64,000 bases of DNA from NCBI GenBank assembly GCA_034401135.1, contig JAWZSP010000006.1, positions 1,302,001 to 1,366,000 on the forward strand. Direction: 5' to 3'. A program made the position numbers and the translations under genes. Positions 13,685 through 25,830 of this stretch are shown piece after piece; positions within the stretch are counted from its first letter, which is position 1, and each line of letters opens with the position of its first letter. The stretch comes from Volutella citrinella. Lineage: Eukaryota; Ascomycota; Sordariomycetes; Hypocreales; Nectriaceae. Below the pieces are notes generated by a model, which saw only the letters and a list, made by a program, of their open reading frames with translations, was not told where the DNA came from and made no database searches.

Positions 13685-16189
13685 ATTTATCCTCTTTTTT
13701 ATAATACTATTTTTAATATTAAGGCTAGTAAAATATAACTAACCTTATTATAATTTAGTAATAAATTACTATTAATTATATTTTATTTTTATTATATTAA
13801 GATAAATTAAATAAGTAATTATTTTTATAATTAATAATTATATTTATAATTAGTAATTATACTTTTTAAAGTATAAAAAAAAGGCCTTTCTCTTATTTAG
13901 CTATCTTTTTTCCTCTCTTTTTATTTATTAATATTTTTAAATTATATAAGTCCTATACTACCTTTTTATAATATCTTTTTCTACTTTTTTTATAACTTTA
14001 GCTACTTATTTTATACTTATTTTAATACTTTTTATATAATATATAAAATATCTTAGTATAACTAAGTATTATAATTACTTATATATCTAGGCTAATTTTT
14101 AAAATATTCTTATTATTATACTTTTATTTTATACTTTTTTTAATATTATAAGTAATTACTATTTATATTATAAGTATAGTAATAAGACTTATTATTTATA
14201 AATATTTATTTTTTTAATTTTATTTAACTTTTTAATCTTTTTAAGCTTTTTAATAAAATAAAAAGTAATATTATTAACTTAATTACTATTTTTAATTATA
14301 TTAACTTTCTTTAAGTTCTCTTTATTTTTATAAATATTTCTTTTTTTTTTAATTCTAACTTAACTAACTTTATAATTACTTTAATAAATATTTATTATAT
14401 ATTTCTTTAAGTATATAAAATATATACTACTATTTATAAATTCTTTAAGATCTTAAGTATACTTAATATTATTAAGGCTTTATAATAAAATAGTAAGATC
14501 TTTAATTTTAAGTTTATAACTACTTATTATATTAAGAAGCTTAAGAACTTTATAAACTCTTTTTAATCTAATTATTTTACTTTTATTAACTTTTTATTAG
14601 AAAATATATAATAATTATAATTATTTTTTAAATAATACTTATTATAATATATTAATAGAGATAGCTTATACTAATAATAAAATTTTTTTTATTTTTTTTA
14701 AAAGTCTTTAGCTAGGTTATAATAAGCCTAGGTTTTACTTTTAAATTATTATTAAGATATAAATACTTTATTTATTAAAAAGTACTCTTAATTAAGCTAT
14801 TTAAAAGTCTTATATTTTTATAGATTAACTTAAAAAGTAGTAAGTATAAAGCTTTTAAGTAATAAATTTTAATATTATTTAGTACTTTACCTAGCTATTA
14901 AATAGGTTTTAAAATAAGTTTATAATTTAAAAAAATAAATAATAAGCTTATTATATTAATAGCCTTTTTATAATACTTTTAACTCCTTTTTATAAAGCTT
15001 TTTAAGCACCTCCCTAGCCTTTTTATATTAGTTTATCTTAGTCTTAGTAATATAAGTAAGTAATTATAATACTAGAGTTTTTAAGCTTAGATAATATTAA
15101 TATTAGTAATATAAATTAAACTTAAAGTTATTAGGGTTTTAATAGTAGATTATAATAGTTTTTAAGTAATTTTAAGTAGCTTTTTTATTTTAAAGTTTAA
15201 TAAGTAGGTTTTTATAAGCTAATTATAAGGGTTTACTAGTTATTTTTTTTTAATTTAGCCTATCTTTTTATAACTTTTTCTTTTTTTATTTTATAATATT
15301 CTATAACTATTTTTTTTATATTTTTTATATTTATTTTAAGAACTTATTAATTAAACTTTATAAACTACCCTAACTACTTAATAAAATAAAATTACTTATC
15401 TTTATATTTTTATTTATCTTTTATTATTTTAACTTCTTATTTTTTTTCTAAGTTTTATAAATTAAGTATTAATATACTTTTATTAAGTATTCTTTTATAA
15501 TATTACTAAGGCTTTAGTAAGCTTATATAAAAAATATTATAAATATAACTTAGCTAGTTTAATAAGGCTAATTAATAGGTTTTTAAACTAACTTCTTTTA
15601 GAATTTAAAAAAGCTTAATATAATATAATACTAGCTTCTTTTTTTATTTAAAAAATTTTAGATTACTTATTAAAAATAATATAAACTATTCTTTTTTAAA
15701 GCTATATTTTTAATACTTATAGTTTATAATTTTTATATACTACTTTATTATACTTTTTTAATAGTTTTTAAGCTCTTTTTAAACTTATTATAATCTTATT
15801 AATCTTATACTTACTTTAAATATCCCTTTTTTTATAAAATTATCCTTAAGACCTAGATATATATTTAATAAGTACTTTATAAAAGCCTTTATTAGTAATA
15901 TACTTATTATTATATTTTAAGTATTATTATAAGTAAATTATATTTATAATAAAAGGTTTAGCTATACTTTTTAATAGTTTTTTATAAATATATATAAATA
16001 ATATTTTAAAGTCTAATTAAAGTGCTCTATTTATTTATTACTTTATAAGTAAAATACTATTAAAAGCCTTCTTTTTATTAATATTTATATATAAATAACT
16101 TACTAAAATTTATTTATAAAAATCAAGCCTCTATCTAATATTATATTATTTAATAAGCTAAAAATAAAATCAATCTTTTTATAAAATAA

Positions 16190-17995
16190 CTTTATAAACT
16201 CTACTATATTAATTACCTTAAGTATAACTAAGAATTAAGTATACTTTATATAATAATTTATAATAATTAATATAATATTAACTTTACCTTACTTAGTTAT
16301 TATAAATAGTAATCTTATAATAAAGTCTATTAATAATTTAGACTATAATTAACTAAGTATTAAAAAAGGTTTAAGCTTATTATATAGTTTATATCTTTTT
16401 AATATTATTTTTTAATATATTAAATAGATACTAACTTATTATATTATAAAATCTTTTATATATTTTTAATATAGTTTTTATTAAAATATTTTAAGTATTT
16501 AATTAATTTTAAAATAACTTACTATTAGATAGTTATAATATAACTTAAGAATCTTATTTTATAATATAATACTATTTAATATATATAACTTCTATTAAAA
16601 ATATAATAAATTCTTAGTAATATACTATTTATAGAGATTTCTTATAGCTTTTTATTTAATAATAAGATCTTAATAAGTCTTTATTACTAGATTATAAGAT
16701 TATAATATCTTAATTATTTCTATTAGAGTTACTAAGACTTCTTTATTATTATTAATAATCTTTTTAAAAGGGTTTAAATAATACTTTAAATTTCTCTTCT
16801 ATTTAGTCTAATTATATTATATAACTCTTAGGGATAGGTTTATTATAATCTTATACTACTTATATAAAGCTAACCTTAGTATTTATTAATATTATTACTT
16901 TTTTAAATAGTTTAATCTTAGTAATTATTTAATCTATTAAACTATTTACTAAGCTATTTTAGAAAGTATTCTCCTTTTTATAATCTAGCTTTTAGAAAGG
17001 TTTATTAATAGGGTTTATTTTACTTAGTTAATACTTAATTATAAAGTTATATAATATAAGCTTAATATATTATTAAGCTTATTAATTATTTAAATACTTC
17101 TTTTTTATAAAGGATTATAAATTTTAATAATTATTAAGAACTTTAATAAGTTTTATTAGCTTTTTAAAATAATACTTTTAATTTATAAATAACTTTATAA
17201 TTATAAATATTTCTTTATTTAAAATACTATAGTTTAACTTAGCTTTCTAAAACTTTTATAATTAAAATATAATAAAATACTAAAAACTATTTCCTTTTTA
17301 TTAAAAAATAATACTTAATATTATAAAATATAAGGTATTAGTTTTTAATTATATAAGTTTCTTTAAGTTAAAATAGTATAATATTAATACTTTTTAAAAA
17401 GATTTATAAAGCTTTTAAAAGATATTTTACTACTTATTTATAAAAGTTACTTTTTTTAATTTCTTACTTTTAACTAACTTTTTTAAAAAGTTTAATAAAA
17501 AGGCTATTATTAAGAAGTAGCTTTATATAAATCTCTTATAAAAATTATAAAAACTTAAGAATACTTAGACTTTTTAATAAGTTTTTAGCTCTAATTATAA
17601 AATAATTATCTTAACCTTTTTAAAGTTTATAAATACTCTTATTATTAATATAATAAACCTAAAAAATATAACTTTTAATTAATAAAAATAGTACTTACTT
17701 AATATTATATATAGTCTTACTATTATAAGCTATTTAACTATTTATTAAAAAGCTTTTATATAAGATTTATAATCTTTTAAAAAAATTAATATATTATTTA
17801 TAAATATAATATAGACTATATTTAAAAAGTCTTTTAAAACTTAGTAAATATAATTTTAAAAAATAGCTAGAGTATTAATAAGTTTAAATAATATAACTAT
17901 ATATTTAAAATACTTATAATAAGTTTAAAAAGCTATTTTCTACTTATTATCTACTTTTATCTAGATCTAATAATATATATTCTTAATATCTAGCT
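16190..17995 (-). pseudogene. Relic pol (reverse transcriptase to integrase) of copy B
   Basis: Read on the minus strand, about 17770-17960 keeps the gypsy reverse transcriptase skeleton: a KIAF block, then LFKLINTLAIF in place of PFGLTNAPATF, then FINNILIF in place of the YxDDILIF catalytic box, again Asp to Asn. At 17526-17567 it reads FLSFYNFYKRFI. Near 16190-16350 it reads IDFIIRLL, a GKV block and then LIII....KYT, matching the integrase core. In-frame stops are TAA/TAG at positions usually Gln or Arg. No part can be translated into an active enzyme. Confidence 0.8.
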
Positions 17996-20352
17996 TATTA
18001 AAAAAGTAATAGCTTTAAATATAATTTATAATCTTTAAAATTAATAAAAAAAAGTATTAATTCTTAGTTATTACCTTATTTAGCTCTTAGTAATTAATAT
18101 ATAGGTAAAAAGACTTATTTAATTTAAAAATAAAAAAGATTAAAGCTTTTATTAAGCTTTTTAAGTATTAGATATATCTATTTACTAAATTATTAATTAA
18201 GTATTAATAAAATATATTAAGTTTTTTTTATAAAAATAAATAGATTAATTTAAAAAGTAATAACTTTTTTAATATAATATTAATTATATAGTCCTACTTA
18301 TTATATAATAAGAGTTTTATTATACTCTTTTTTTAAAAAAATTATTATAAGCTTTTTAACTTAATAAAGATTTTCTTAATATATTAATAAGTTTTATAGT
18401 CTTAATATCTTAGTAAATAGCTTATATTTATCTTATAGATATTATATACCTACTTTATTATTTAGTAAGTTTATTAGAATTTCTAGGTACTTTTAATCTA
18501 GATTTAGTCTTATTTTAATTTAAATTACTATCTTTTTTTTTAAATATTAATTAAGATTACTATCTTAGATAATAATATTTAAAAAAGTAATAAAAAGATA
18601 TTAAGGCCTTTTTAAATCTTTATTATTAAAAAAGTTATTTAATAAGTAATTTTTTTAAAATTAGTTAAAAATATAAGTATAATTTAAATATTACCTATTT
18701 TTAAAACTATCTAGTTTATACTTATTAAAATCAAGGCCTTTTTATATAACTTTTAGAAGTTTATATAATTAGTAATACTTTTATTAATTATATTACTTAC
18801 TTTTTTAATATTAAAAAATACTTTTATTATAATTATTAATTAAGAAGTATATATTAAGACTTAAGCTAAAAATTATAAAGTTAATTATAATAGCCTTAGA
18901 TTTTTAAAACTAGGAAATTAACTTAAGATTTTTTTAAAAAAGTTCTATAATAGTATAACTAGACTATTCTAATAGCTAAATAAAAGTTTAGCTTTTAATA
19001 TTATTTTTAAAATTTATTTATTAATAAATATAAAAAGGTTTAAATTATTAAAAATTACTAAATCCCTTACTACTTTAATATTTTTCTTACTATCTTTTTA
19101 ATACTATCTTCTTTTTTTATTTTAAAGTAATTAAATATAATATAGCCTAGCTTTTAGTAATTATAATATTAGATATTCTTTTACTTAATCTTTAGCTTTT
19201 TATTTAAAAGGCTTCCTAACTTAGTAAAATCCCTTAAAAAAAGGCTATCTTATTTTTTTTTTTTTACTTTTTAAAAAAAGAATAATTTAAAGGCCTTTTT
19301 TTAATATTTCTTTATTAGCTCTTTCTTATTATTCTATTTTTACTTATTTTTTAAGACTTAATATTTTATAAAAAGCTAGATTACTTTTATTTTTTATATA
19401 AAAACTTTTTAATAAAAGTCTATATCTACTTTAATTAGCTTATTTTAAAATAGTTTTTATAATTTATTTAAAAATATAATCCCTTACTTCTACTTATTTT
19501 AATAATATCCTAATTACTATTTAATAAAGTTTAAGTAATAATAAAATTCTTAAAAAGTTTAGTCTATTTATTACTTAGCCCTTTTTAATTAAAATCTAAT
19601 TAAAACCTTAATATTAAAGGCCTTATAAATTAAGAACTTTAACTAAGTTTAAAAAGTATTTTAATTTTTTTTAAAAGCCTCTTATTTCTTTTTTAAAAAA
19701 GCTTTTAAAAACTTCTTAAAAAAGGCTTAACTATTACTATTTAAATACTATAAAGCTAATACTATTTTATACTAATCTCTTTTAAATTTATATAAGTCTT
19801 AGAAAATATATTATAAATTTAATAATTAATCTTTTTATTTTTAAGTAATTAATAAAGTAGTTAAGACTTTAAGTTTTAATAACTTAAAATTAATCTTTTT
19901 TTTTAAAAAAAAAGACCTTAAAATTTAATACTTTTTATAATAAATATTAATAAGTACTTAGCTTACTTTTTTTTTTAAAAACTAAATCTTAGTTTAAAAA
20001 GATTAGATTTTTTATAAAGCTTTTAGCTATTACTAAAAACTATTTTATCTTTCTTATAATTAAATTATATTAAAAGAGCTCTATATTAGTTTTAAATTTT
20101 TTATTTCTTAAGTTTTTTTTAGTTTTTAAATAGCTTTTTTTTTAATTTTATACTTTTTAATATAAATAATCTAAAGTATACTAACCTTAGAGTTTAATAA
20201 AAAAGAGATTTTAATAATATAGTTTAGAGATATAGAATTATCTTTTTAAAAAAAGTTTAAGAAAGCTTGCCTTTTTATTAAGTAGTTTATTAATATACTT
20301 CTTTTACTTAATATTATTATATTTTTAAAAAGCTATAAAAAAGCTTTAGAAT

Positions 20353-20632
20353 TATTATTATAAAGTATATAATATATAAATAATATATAAGTTAGGCTAT
20401 ATAGTTTTATAAAAAAAAAGGTAATAATAAGATTTTATAATAAAAAGTAATTAAAGCTTACTTAATACCTTAATAAGCTTTTTTTATAATATTATATATT
20501 ATAAAATTCCTTAAAGTATATATATTAGTAGTAATATTACCCTGCCTTTTATACCTAGCTTTACTAGCTTTTATAATTAAGCTAGGTAATACTTTATAAT
20601 TAAAATAGAGCTTAATACTAAATATTATAATA
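20353..20632 (-). repeat. 5' LTR of copy B
   Basis: Partner of 13404-13684. It keeps slightly more C and G near its middle (around 20540-20560) than its partner, and is followed by the TTTAT target-site copy. Confidence 0.87.
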
Positions 20633-20893
20633 TTTATATAATTAAAAACTTACTTAATTATTATATTAATAAAATTAAATATAAAAAATAAAATAATATT
20701 ATTATTAATATATATATTAATAAAAAAAATTATTAAAAAATTAAATAAATTTTAATTATTTTTTATTATAAAATAAATAATATTAAAATATTTAATTTAA
20801 TATATTTATTTAAAAATAATTTATTATTTTAAATAAAATAAATTTTTCTTAATATAATAATCTTATAATATTATTTTTATAATAAAATAAATT

Positions 20894-21069
<176 letters not shown>

Positions 21070-21588
21070 CTAGAGAAGAATAGTAAGTTTTATAAAGTCG
21101 CTTAAGACAGTTCTCAGCGCATTTATCGACTTCTCCTCTAAGTCTCGCCGCTTCTTCCATGAACGGATAGGAGGAATGAATGCCAGGGACTCCTCGTTCA
21201 GCCGGGCTTCACCACTTCCCAGCCAGTGTTTGCGCTCTGCTCTTTGATCCAATCATCTTCTCGTCTTCAAATGAGGCGATTCGGGGAATGCTGTGAAACC
21301 ACTCTTCATCGGAATGGGCAGCAACAAACCGGCTGGCCTCCCCAATACCAAGACGACCTCTGCGATGGTGGGCCTCCCGTTCCGATCGTTTCCGCCTGTA
21401 CTGGCCGTTTGACGAGTATACGAGGAACAAATCTCCGTACATTTACGGCTATGAAAGGCTCCATGCTCAACCGTGTCTACTCTACGTAGATGCTCCTCCT
21501 TCAACAACTGTTCTCCCACCCACCTCATCACCCGAATCCCGAAACAAGCCGGCGGAGCTGCTCTGCCACATTCACAGGCTTGCCTGTC
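21070..21588. other. Non-coding boundary segment
   Basis: Composition becomes ordinary within a few bases of the microsatellite. Overlapping short frames on both strands show no recognisable protein. It probably holds the upstream region of the pseudogene that follows. Confidence 0.5.
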
Positions 21589-23585
21589 ATGGACACTACA
21601 AAGAATCTGTACATCACAGCTAACCATAGTCCAGATGGGGCGGCCGCTTCTCTTGGGCTCTCGAGTCTGAAGCCCCAGTTGAGCAACGAATCGCACTTTT
21701 CCAACATTGACCCCGTCGTTGTCGGCTTATATGGTTTGTCTGGCTCCGGCAAGACGTACTTGCTCAATCAATTGAGGACAGAACTGGATCCAGCCATGTT
21801 TTGCTTTTACGAAGGCTCAGAGCAAATTGCCAGCCTCACTCACCCCTGGTGGTCTGGCCGGTTTCCATGACCTCAAGCAGGCAGAGCAGACTCAGTTGCG
21901 AGAGCAGGCTATCAACAACATACGCCAAATGTGTGCCAAGGATGGGAAAACAGCCATCGTGACTGGACATGCCATGTTCTGGTTGCAGGCATCTGAGGAA
22001 GTTGTTTCCGTCGACACATCCGCGGACTGGAAGACTTTCACCCACATCATATATTTAGACGTTCCTGCGGAGCGTATCTTGCAGCATCGGCTCAACGATG
22101 AGCAAAAGAAACGGCCTCCACTCTCTGTTGAAGTTATAGATGAGTGGAAGACATCTGAAAAGGAATATCTTCGCCGTCGGTGTCGTGAGGAACACGTCTT
22201 GTTTGCCTCCTTCTCATCGGACGACCCGACCCCAAGCAAGGTCGCGACATATGTACGGCAATTTCGCACCTGGTGTCTGGAGAGCAACAGGTCACAGGTA
22301 GAGGCTAGGCTAGACTCTTGGTTTAGTGTCACAGGGCCTCGAGAAACTATGCTTGTGTTTGATGGAGACAAGACACTGGTGCCCGAGGACACAGGTATCA
22401 TGTTCTGGGAGCTCGCATCCGAATGCAAAGGCGGTACATCTCGGCTCAAGGAGCTGTTCGAGAGTCCTTTGGGATACTCCGACATGGCGTTCCGCCAGGC
22501 GGCGTTGTTGTGTGAAGAAGTTGCGGACGATGCAAAGTTCGATCGACTCTGCCATCTCGTTGCATCACGCATCGAAATCCGCCCAGCGTTCCTGTCCATT
22601 CTCAAGCTAGCGTCTGTCATAGGTTGCAGTTTATAGTCTTAAACATAAGTGCGGCGCACATGTATGGGCCTTTGGGGACAGCCCGCTGGATTTGCCGATG
22701 CTACGTGCGGCCGATGAGGCTGTCATTGTGGTTGGAGACGAGGCCACGCGAAGCAACAGCATCGATCTTGCTCTGGTTGACGCCCTGAACAACGGAGACC
22801 TCCATGCTCGTCAAATGCTTTTCCCCCACACCGCTGCGCCCCGATTGGAATATACCATCTTGCCCCAGATTGACTTGACGCCGACGACATTCCTCGACAC
22901 TCTCGCCCGTCACCGTCACCGCAAACATGGCGAAACTCGGGTGCGCAACAGCGGGGCGAGAGTCATACATGCTACTGGGCGAAGCGCAACCAATCTCCTC
23001 ACTTCTCCGACTCGAGACTCCAATGTCTCCGGTCCGAGGCTCAGAGCAGCACACGAGCGGGTTGGCTGGTATCTCGCAACTGAGTTTCTCTCCGAAGCAA
23101 TTGGTGTTGAGGAAACATGCATCACACACGTACAAGGCCACTCAGTCGCCGGGCATAGACTTCTTGACGAAGACAAGGTGTCTATTGTAGCACTCATGAG
23201 GGGTGGGGAGCCAATGGCTCTCGGTATCAGTGACGTCTTCCCGAGCGCCATGTTTGTCCACGCAAGTCAGCCAGGGGATCTCAAGTCCCATCACTTGGAG
23301 CAGCAGCGCGCAGTAATACTTGTCGACTCTGTCATCAACAGAGGCAACACCGTGGTTGACTTTGTTCACCACATCAATGCCATTCATGCAACAATCCCCA
23401 TTGTTGTTGTTGTCGCTGGGGTTGTTCAGGCGAAAGCAATATCCGAAATCGAGTATCCATTGGCACTGATGGTGAGCCACGGCGTCGTAACGCTCATAGC
23501 TCTTCGGCTTTCCGACAACAAATTTGCGGGCAGTCGGTCCACTGATACAGGGAACCGGCTCTATAACACAACGCACCTCGTATGA
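21589..23585 (+). pseudogene. Broken P-loop kinase / HAD / UPRT-like fusion gene
   Basis: Three collinear pieces in three frames together resemble a fungal protein with an N-terminal P-loop kinase-like domain, a central HAD phosphatase-like domain and a C-terminal uracil phosphoribosyltransferase-like domain. Piece 1 starts at ATG 21589 and carries the Walker A motif GLYGLSGSGKT. At about 21833-21841 the tandem CTCACTCA shifts the frame: removing one 4-base copy would restore S-L-T-P-G-G-L. Piece 2 (to 22636) has the HAD motif I VFDGDKT. It then stops, and about 50 residues expected of the HAD core are missing before motif IV AFGDSPLDLPML resumes near 22656. Piece 3 ends at 23585 with a PRPP-site-like VILVDSVINRGNT and the typical DTGNRLYNTTHL tail. 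No intron of reasonable length explains either break. An assembly error is possible for the 4-base shift but less so for the deletion. Confidence 0.8.
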
Positions 23586-24114
23586 GCCTCGTTAATTCAC
23601 TCTATGATGGGGACTCGGCACATCATCAAGAGTTCAAAAGGCAACGTTGTTGCCTCCAAGGTGGCTAGCCGATTGCTTTTTTTATTCCTAGAAAAACGCG
23701 GAAATAGTCTCTCTTCGGCGTGCGGTGCAAGCAAATGGTGAGATAGGGGTGCTGTGGAGGTCGCAGGCGACTTTGTCTGTAGAAATGCGATTGATTCAAG
23801 ATTTGATGGCTGTCTCCGTGATGTTTCCCATGTCCCCCCCCCTTTCCTAACAACTACCCCTTGCTAATCCTCGCCCTAATCTAATGCCCTGCTGCCTACC
23901 TTCACCAATACTCTTGTTGAACGAGGCTCATAGATCCGAAGAAAATATTGCTATGTATTGCTAAATGTTGCCATGACCACGGTTGTTACATTTCTGCCAA
24001 AACACGCCCCAGTACATTCCACAGCTCCTCTCACAACATTGCAACAGCATCCACAGAGCGGAGAGACGACATTGATCGACGATTTCATCCACAGTCCTCT
24101 AATGGGCCAGTACA
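23586..24114. other. Intergenic, pseudogene tail to P450nor tail
   Basis: A convergent intergenic region. I see no gene, RNA or repeat, only a short C run at 23833-23842 and scattered pyrimidine-rich stretches that could belong to 3' UTRs. Confidence 0.5.
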
Positions 24115-25715
24115 CTACCAAACCACGGGTAGTTTGGAGATTCCTATGTCCTTGTGCATCGGGCTGACCTCGACTTCGTCAATAGGGATGGCTACCTTCA
24201 GGCTGGGTAGCCGCTGAAACAGGGTGCCTGGGTTCAACAGTCAGTAGGAAGCCTTGGCCGCCGTGAAAGGTCTACATACTAAAAGCTGCTTCCAGTTCTG
24301 TGCGAGCAAGGGTTTCGGCCACGCAGCGATGAGGACCAAATCCGAACCCGAGTGCATCAGCAGCGTTGGACCGGTGAAGGTCGAAGGCGTCGGGGTTGGG
24401 GAAAACATCCTCGTCACGGTTGGCAGACTGGTTGGACGCAATAATTCCCTCGCCCGCTTTGATCAACTGCATACTGTTAGCCAAAGAAGCCTCGCAAGCC
24501 GGACGTCGGCACCACTCATATGCCCTGTAACTCTTACCTGTCCGCCAAGCTCAATGTCGACCTTTGCCACTCGCTTCATTGCCAGAGCGGAGCCGGTGTG
24601 ATAGCGGCACAGCTCATCTACAAACTGCTTGGATAGGGATGGGTCTGCCTTTAGATCCTCCAACTGACTGGGGTTCTTCATCAATTCGACAACACCCTGG
24701 GGGGAAATATTAGCTTTTGTAGGCAGCGGGTGGCGCGGTGCGTCACTGACCAGTGCGATTGTGCTGACCATGGTAGCATTACCGGCTACCAAGAGCAGGA
24801 AGGCGATCTGAACCGCATCGGACTTCTCGATATGGCCAGGCTTGAGCTGCTCGACGACCAGTCTGCTGATAAGATCATCCTTTGGCTCCTCCAAGCGCAA
24901 GTCAACCAGTTTGGCGAGGTAATTCAGAAGTTCCCTACCGCTTGATTAGAACGTGTTCAGCAGTTGAGGGGGTTCCCGTACTGGTTTGCTGCTGCAGCTT
25001 CTTGTGCAGTTCCGCTACCGTTGCTTCGAATAGCGTTCTGTTGGGTTAGGTATGCGAGGTCCTCGAATGGGACACCAAGGATGGTGTAGATGACCTAGAA
25101 CAAAATATGTCAATACTGAATGTATTGCGGCTCTAGGGCAGGATTGTTGACTGACGTATGAGGGTAGGGGGAGCGCAAAACTCTCGACCAAGTCAACAGG
25201 CTCGGGGCAACCCTTGGAGATCATGGCGTCCAGGAGATCATCGACAGTTTTCTGGATGTAGGGCTTGATGGAATCAACGCCCTCCTTGGAGAAGACGGCC
25301 TCTACCATATTCCTGAAGAAATGAATTAGCTTGGGATGCTTCGCAACGAAGCCAACTGTGATGACGGTGCGCACCTCTGGTGCATGTGGGCAGGAGCATC
25401 CATATCTACGAATGTAGGCTTGTTCTTGGCAGCAGCTTTGCCACCAGCACTGAGTTCCGGAAATCCAGGGCGGGTTCTCTCCTATCCTGATGTTAGATGT
25501 GAAGCTACATAGATGCTCTATTTTCTTGCCTTTGAGAGTCGCGTGTCGGTTGCCACGGAGCACACATCCTGGTGCTTGACAGCCAGCCAGGCGACGCTGC
25601 CATCAAAGAGCTTGACCTGTGAGACAGGGGCAGTGGCCCGGAGCTGGGCGTATTCGGCTGGAGGCTGGAGTGCTGAAGCACGGAGGAATGGGAACTTGGG
25701 GGCTTGTGTTGCCAT
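24115..25715 (-). CDS. CYP55A: Nitric oxide reductase cytochrome P450 (P450nor, CYP55)
   Basis: This enzyme reduces two NO to N2O with electrons taken directly from NADH/NADPH, in fungal denitrification and NO detoxification. Eight exons join in frame: 25715-25530, 25481-25375, 25312-25156, 25094-24982, 24934-24751, 24696-24538, 24466-24280 and 24227-24115. They give 401 residues against about 403 in Fusarium. The product starts [10 protein letters not shown]. It contains the I-helix AGNATM segment in place of the usual AGxDT, and the heme loop GFGFGPHRC with the ligand near Cys350. It ends [12 protein letters not shown]. Intron 1 (25529-25482) uses a GC donor (AAG|GCAAG); the rest are GT-AG. 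An open frame runs upstream to ATGs near 25856, but a TATA box lies between them and 25715, so the shorter, cytosolic form is favoured. There is no N-terminal membrane anchor, as in the family. Confidence 0.95.
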
Positions 25716-25820
25716 GGCTGTCTCGAGAGATGTCGTGAGTGGGTTGAAGGTATGAATGAACTTGGAGCAATGGAGATGAGTGAAGAGTGACTTGCTGTAT
25801 TCCTCGGGACGGAAAGCTGC

Positions 25821-25830
25821 CTCATATATA
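25821..25830 (-). promoter_or_regulatory. TATA box of P450nor
   Basis: TATATATGAG on the minus strand lies about 105 bases upstream of the chosen ATG at 25715. Transcription starting downstream of it would exclude the in-frame upstream ATGs. Confidence 0.5.

Larger units (their letters stand above)
13404..20632 (-). mobile_element. RIP-degraded Ty3/gypsy LTR retrotransposon, copy B
   Basis: A second LTR pair (13404-13684 and 20353-20632, about 280 bases) bounds this element, and TTTAT flanks it on both sides (13399-13403 and 20633-20637). LTR differences, about 29 by eye, are all transitions apart from one base in a T run. Reverse transcriptase and integrase relics read on the minus strand in gypsy order. 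The LTRs are unrelated to those of copy A, so this is a different family. Only 53 bases of A/T-only DNA separate the two elements, target-site copies included. The body, of about 7.2 kb, is full of stop codons. Confidence 0.88.
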
